Assembly: GCF_014621695.1 (NCBI RefSeq)
Contig: NZ_CP061281.1
Coordinates: 1,674,001-1,738,000, forward strand
Direction of reading: 5' to 3'
DNA from: Streptomyces xanthii
GTDB taxonomy: Bacteria > Actinomycetota > Actinomycetes > Streptomycetales > Streptomycetaceae
DNA length: 64,000 bases
The notes under the pieces are model-generated. The model made no database searches. It was not told the origin of the DNA and saw only the letters and a program-made list of their open reading frames with translations. A program made the position numbers and the translations under genes. Every line of letters begins with the position of its first letter. Position 1 is the stretch's first letter. Positions 62,384-64,000 of this stretch are shown in pieces.

Positions 62384-62507
62384 GGCAGGCCCTCGGGCCG
62401 AACCTCAAATGTTGCTCTGAACGTCCTCGCTCGTGGATTCGGGCGCGCGCGGCGGGGCCATGACACCTGCACGCGGCAGCACGACCACGCGGCAGAGGGG
62501 GACGGAC

Positions 62508-63824
62508 ATGGAGCGCCTGACAAGGCTGGGCACGGGGATCGGCTGGCGGCCGGAGATCGCGGAGATCGTCGAGGCGATGCCCGGCATCGACTGGGTCGAG
62601 GCGGTCGCCGAGAACGTGTGCCCGGGTCATCTGCCCGAGTCGCTGGTGCGGCTGCGCGAGCGCGGCGTCACCGTCGTGCCGCACGGCGTCTCCCTCGGCC
62701 TCGGCGGCGCGGACCGGCCCGACGAGGGGCGGCTCGCGGATCTGGCGTCCCGCGCGCAGGCGCTGGGCGCGCCGCTGGTCACCGAGCACATCGCGTTCGT
62801 ACGGGCCGGTGGCGAGCGCACGGCGTCGCCGCTCCTGGAGGCCGGGCACCTGCTGCCGGTGCCGCGCACCCGGGACGCGCTCGACGTGCTGTGCGCGAAC
62901 GTGCGGATCGCGCAGGACGCGCTGCCGGTGCCGCTCGCGGTGGAGAACATCGCGGCGCTGTTCTCCTGGCCGGGCGAGGAGATGACGGAGGGCCAGTTCC
63001 TGTACGAGCTGGTCGAGCGCACCGGGGTCCGGCTGCTGATCGATGTCGCGAACCTGCACACCAACCACGTGAACCGGGGCGAGGACCCGGCGAAGGCGCT
63101 GGCCGAGCTGCCGGTCGAGGCGATCGCGTACGTCCACATGGCGGGCGGCTTCGAGCGCGACGGCGTCTGGCACGACAGCCACGCCCACCCGGTTCCGCAG
63201 CCGGTCCTGGACATCCTGGCCGACCTGGCCTCCCGGGTGACCCCGCCCGGCGTCCTCCTGGAGCGCGACGAGAACTTCCCGGACGACACGGCGGAACTGG
63301 GCCGCGAGGTCGAGCGGATCCGCGAGGTGGTGGCAGCGGCCCCGGCCGCCCCGTCGGAGAGGACCGGCGCGCGCTCCCGGCCCGACGCCCCCGAACCCGT
63401 CGCCGAGTCCACCCGCGGCCGGGTCGCCCTCGCCCAGGCCGCGCTGCTGTCGGCGCTGGTGGCCGGGACGCCCGCCCCGGAGGGGTTCGACCGGGTGCGG
63501 CTCGGGGTGCAGGCGCGGGCGCTGGCGGGGAAGCGGGCCGATGTCGTCGCCAAGGTGGCGCCCGAACTGCCGGAGATCCTGGGCGGGGCCGCGTACCGTG
63601 CGGCGTTCCTGGGGTACGCGCAGCGGCGGCCCATGACGGGCGGCTACCGGCGGGACGCGCTGGACTTCGCCGAGGACCTGCTGCTCGGGCAGCGGGTCAC
63701 GGAGCCGGGGGCCCGGCGCCGGCTGACCGACTGGTGGCTGGAGCGGTCGGGCCCGGCCCCGCTCTCGGGACGCCCGGTGGCGCGGGCACTGCGGGCCGCC
63801 CGGTTCGCGCTGCGCCGGGGCTGA
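62508..63824 (+). CDS. DUF692 (MNIO) family protein with C-terminal extension
   Basis: A 438-aa protein. Residues 8-275 are a DUF692/multinuclear non-heme iron oxidase TIM barrel; likely metal ligands are H59, H94 (TEHIAF), E146 (VENIA), D179, H187, H210 (YVHMAGG), D223/H225/H227 (DSHAHP) and E252. A linker (about 278-300) leads to a helical domain (about 303-435), perhaps the partner/peptide-binding domain often encoded next to MNIO enzymes. Known members oxidise Cys or other residues in precursor peptides (methanobactin, TglH, buf systems). No precursor is visible inside the window; the gene lies near the right edge. ATG 62508 follows GAGGGGG. Confidence 0.88.
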   Translation: MERLTRLGTGIGWRPEIAEIVEAMPGIDWVEAVAENVCPGHLPESLVRLRERGVTVVPHGVSLGLGGADRPDEGRLADLASRAQALGAPLVTEHIAFVRAGGERTASPLLEAGHLLPVPRTRDALDVLCANVRIAQDALPVPLAVENIAALFSWPGEEMTEGQFLYELVERTGVRLLIDVANLHTNHVNRGEDPAKALAELPVEAIAYVHMAGGFERDGVWHDSHAHPVPQPVLDILADLASRVTPPGVLLERDENFPDDTAELGREVERIREVVAAAPAAPSERTGARSRPDAPEPVAESTRGRVALAQAALLSALVAGTPAPEGFDRVRLGVQARALAGKRADVVAKVAPELPEILGGAAYRAAFLGYAQRRPMTGGYRRDALDFAEDLLLGQRVTEPGARRRLTDWWLERSGPAPLSGRPVARALRAARFALRRG

Positions 63825-63855
63825 ACCGGTGCACCGGTGGGCGGCCCGACCGGTC

Positions 63856-63935
63856 TCGTCGCCGGGTACGGCCCCGGTGGGGGCTGGTCGCGCCCCGCGG
63901 CGGAGCCGCTGATGGACAGAGCCCCGCGCCCCTGA
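63856..63935 (+). repeat. Dispersed repeat, copy D
   Basis: About 80 bp from TCGTCGCCGGG to CCGCGCCCCTGA with a central GCGGCGGAGCCGC, closely matching copy A 26 kb away and in the same orientation. It lies 32 nt after the DUF692 stop. Confidence 0.75.
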
Positions 63936-64000
63936 GGCAGCCCCATGGGCGGTCCGCCCTGCCCCAGGCCACCCCCGCCCCGCGGAATTCTCGTCCGCAT

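Overview
This is a high-GC actinobacterial chromosome segment, almost certainly Streptomyces. GC is extreme at third codon positions, GTG starts are common, and many genes lack a ribosome binding site but carry a -10-like hexamer 6-7 nt before the start codon. Gene content also fits: geosmin synthase, the treY/treZ trehalose genes, a subtilisin inhibitor, a subtilase, and a sugar ABC importer without its own ATPase. From memory, unchecked, the order resembles the S. coelicolor region from the sulfite reductase/cys operon (about SCO6102) down to geosmin synthase (SCO6073). No rRNA, tRNA, CRISPR, integrase, transposase or prophage gene was seen; this is a vertically inherited chromosomal region with scattered short repeats.

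Layout. (1) 28-9281, plus strand: a sulfur assimilation operon. It encodes sulfite reductase, a 59-aa zinc-ribbon-like peptide, APS reductase (cysH), APS kinase (cysC), ATP sulfurylase (cysD, cysN), an Ssu/Tau-type sulfonate ABC importer and a sirohydrochlorin chelatase that can supply the siroheme iron step. Most junctions overlap. (2) 9.3-16 kb: a TPR protein, a divergent ArsR-like regulator/MFS exporter pair, a DinB/maleylpyruvate-isomerase-like protein, a ketopantoate-reductase-like enzyme, an aldo/keto reductase and a DUF1697 protein. (3) 16-22 kb: a secreted subtilisin-like protease, a CDP-alcohol phosphatidyltransferase and a three-gene sugar ABC importer, all on minus. (4) 22-29 kb: an APH-like kinase, a DnaQ-type exonuclease, a SAV2148-type HEPN protein, a copper amine oxidase that appears split into two secreted polypeptides, and an MFS protein.

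(5) 29-38 kb: treY and treZ (trehalose from glycogen/maltodextrin). They are separated by a P450-like protein with a repetitive insertion, an M14 carboxypeptidase, a subtilisin inhibitor and an FHA protein. (6) 38-49 kb: a degenerate APH-like protein, an M24 peptidase, a metallophosphoesterase, a PDZ membrane protein, a phenoxazinone-synthase-like multicopper oxidase, geosmin synthase, an exported chorismate mutase, a cysteine-cluster/pentapeptide protein and a hydrolase-P450 pair. (7) 50-58.6 kb: msrB, murC, a conserved small protein, a RibD-like reductase, zapE, a Tat-exported PhoX-like phosphatase, a VOC protein, PPK2 and a siderophore-binding-like protein without a signal peptide. (8) 58.7-64 kb: a NodB lipoprotein, an ABC exporter whose ATPase carries a decayed repeat of its own H-loop region, a Pth2-like protein and a DUF692 (MNIO) protein fused to a second domain.

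The strongest leads for something undescribed are the split copper amine oxidase, the ABC ATPase with triplicated H-loop segment, the P450-like protein with a repeat-bearing insertion, the DUF692 fusion at the right edge, the non-canonical HEPN protein, and the tiny zinc-ribbon peptide inside the sulfate operon. All functions are inferred from sequence motifs without database searches.
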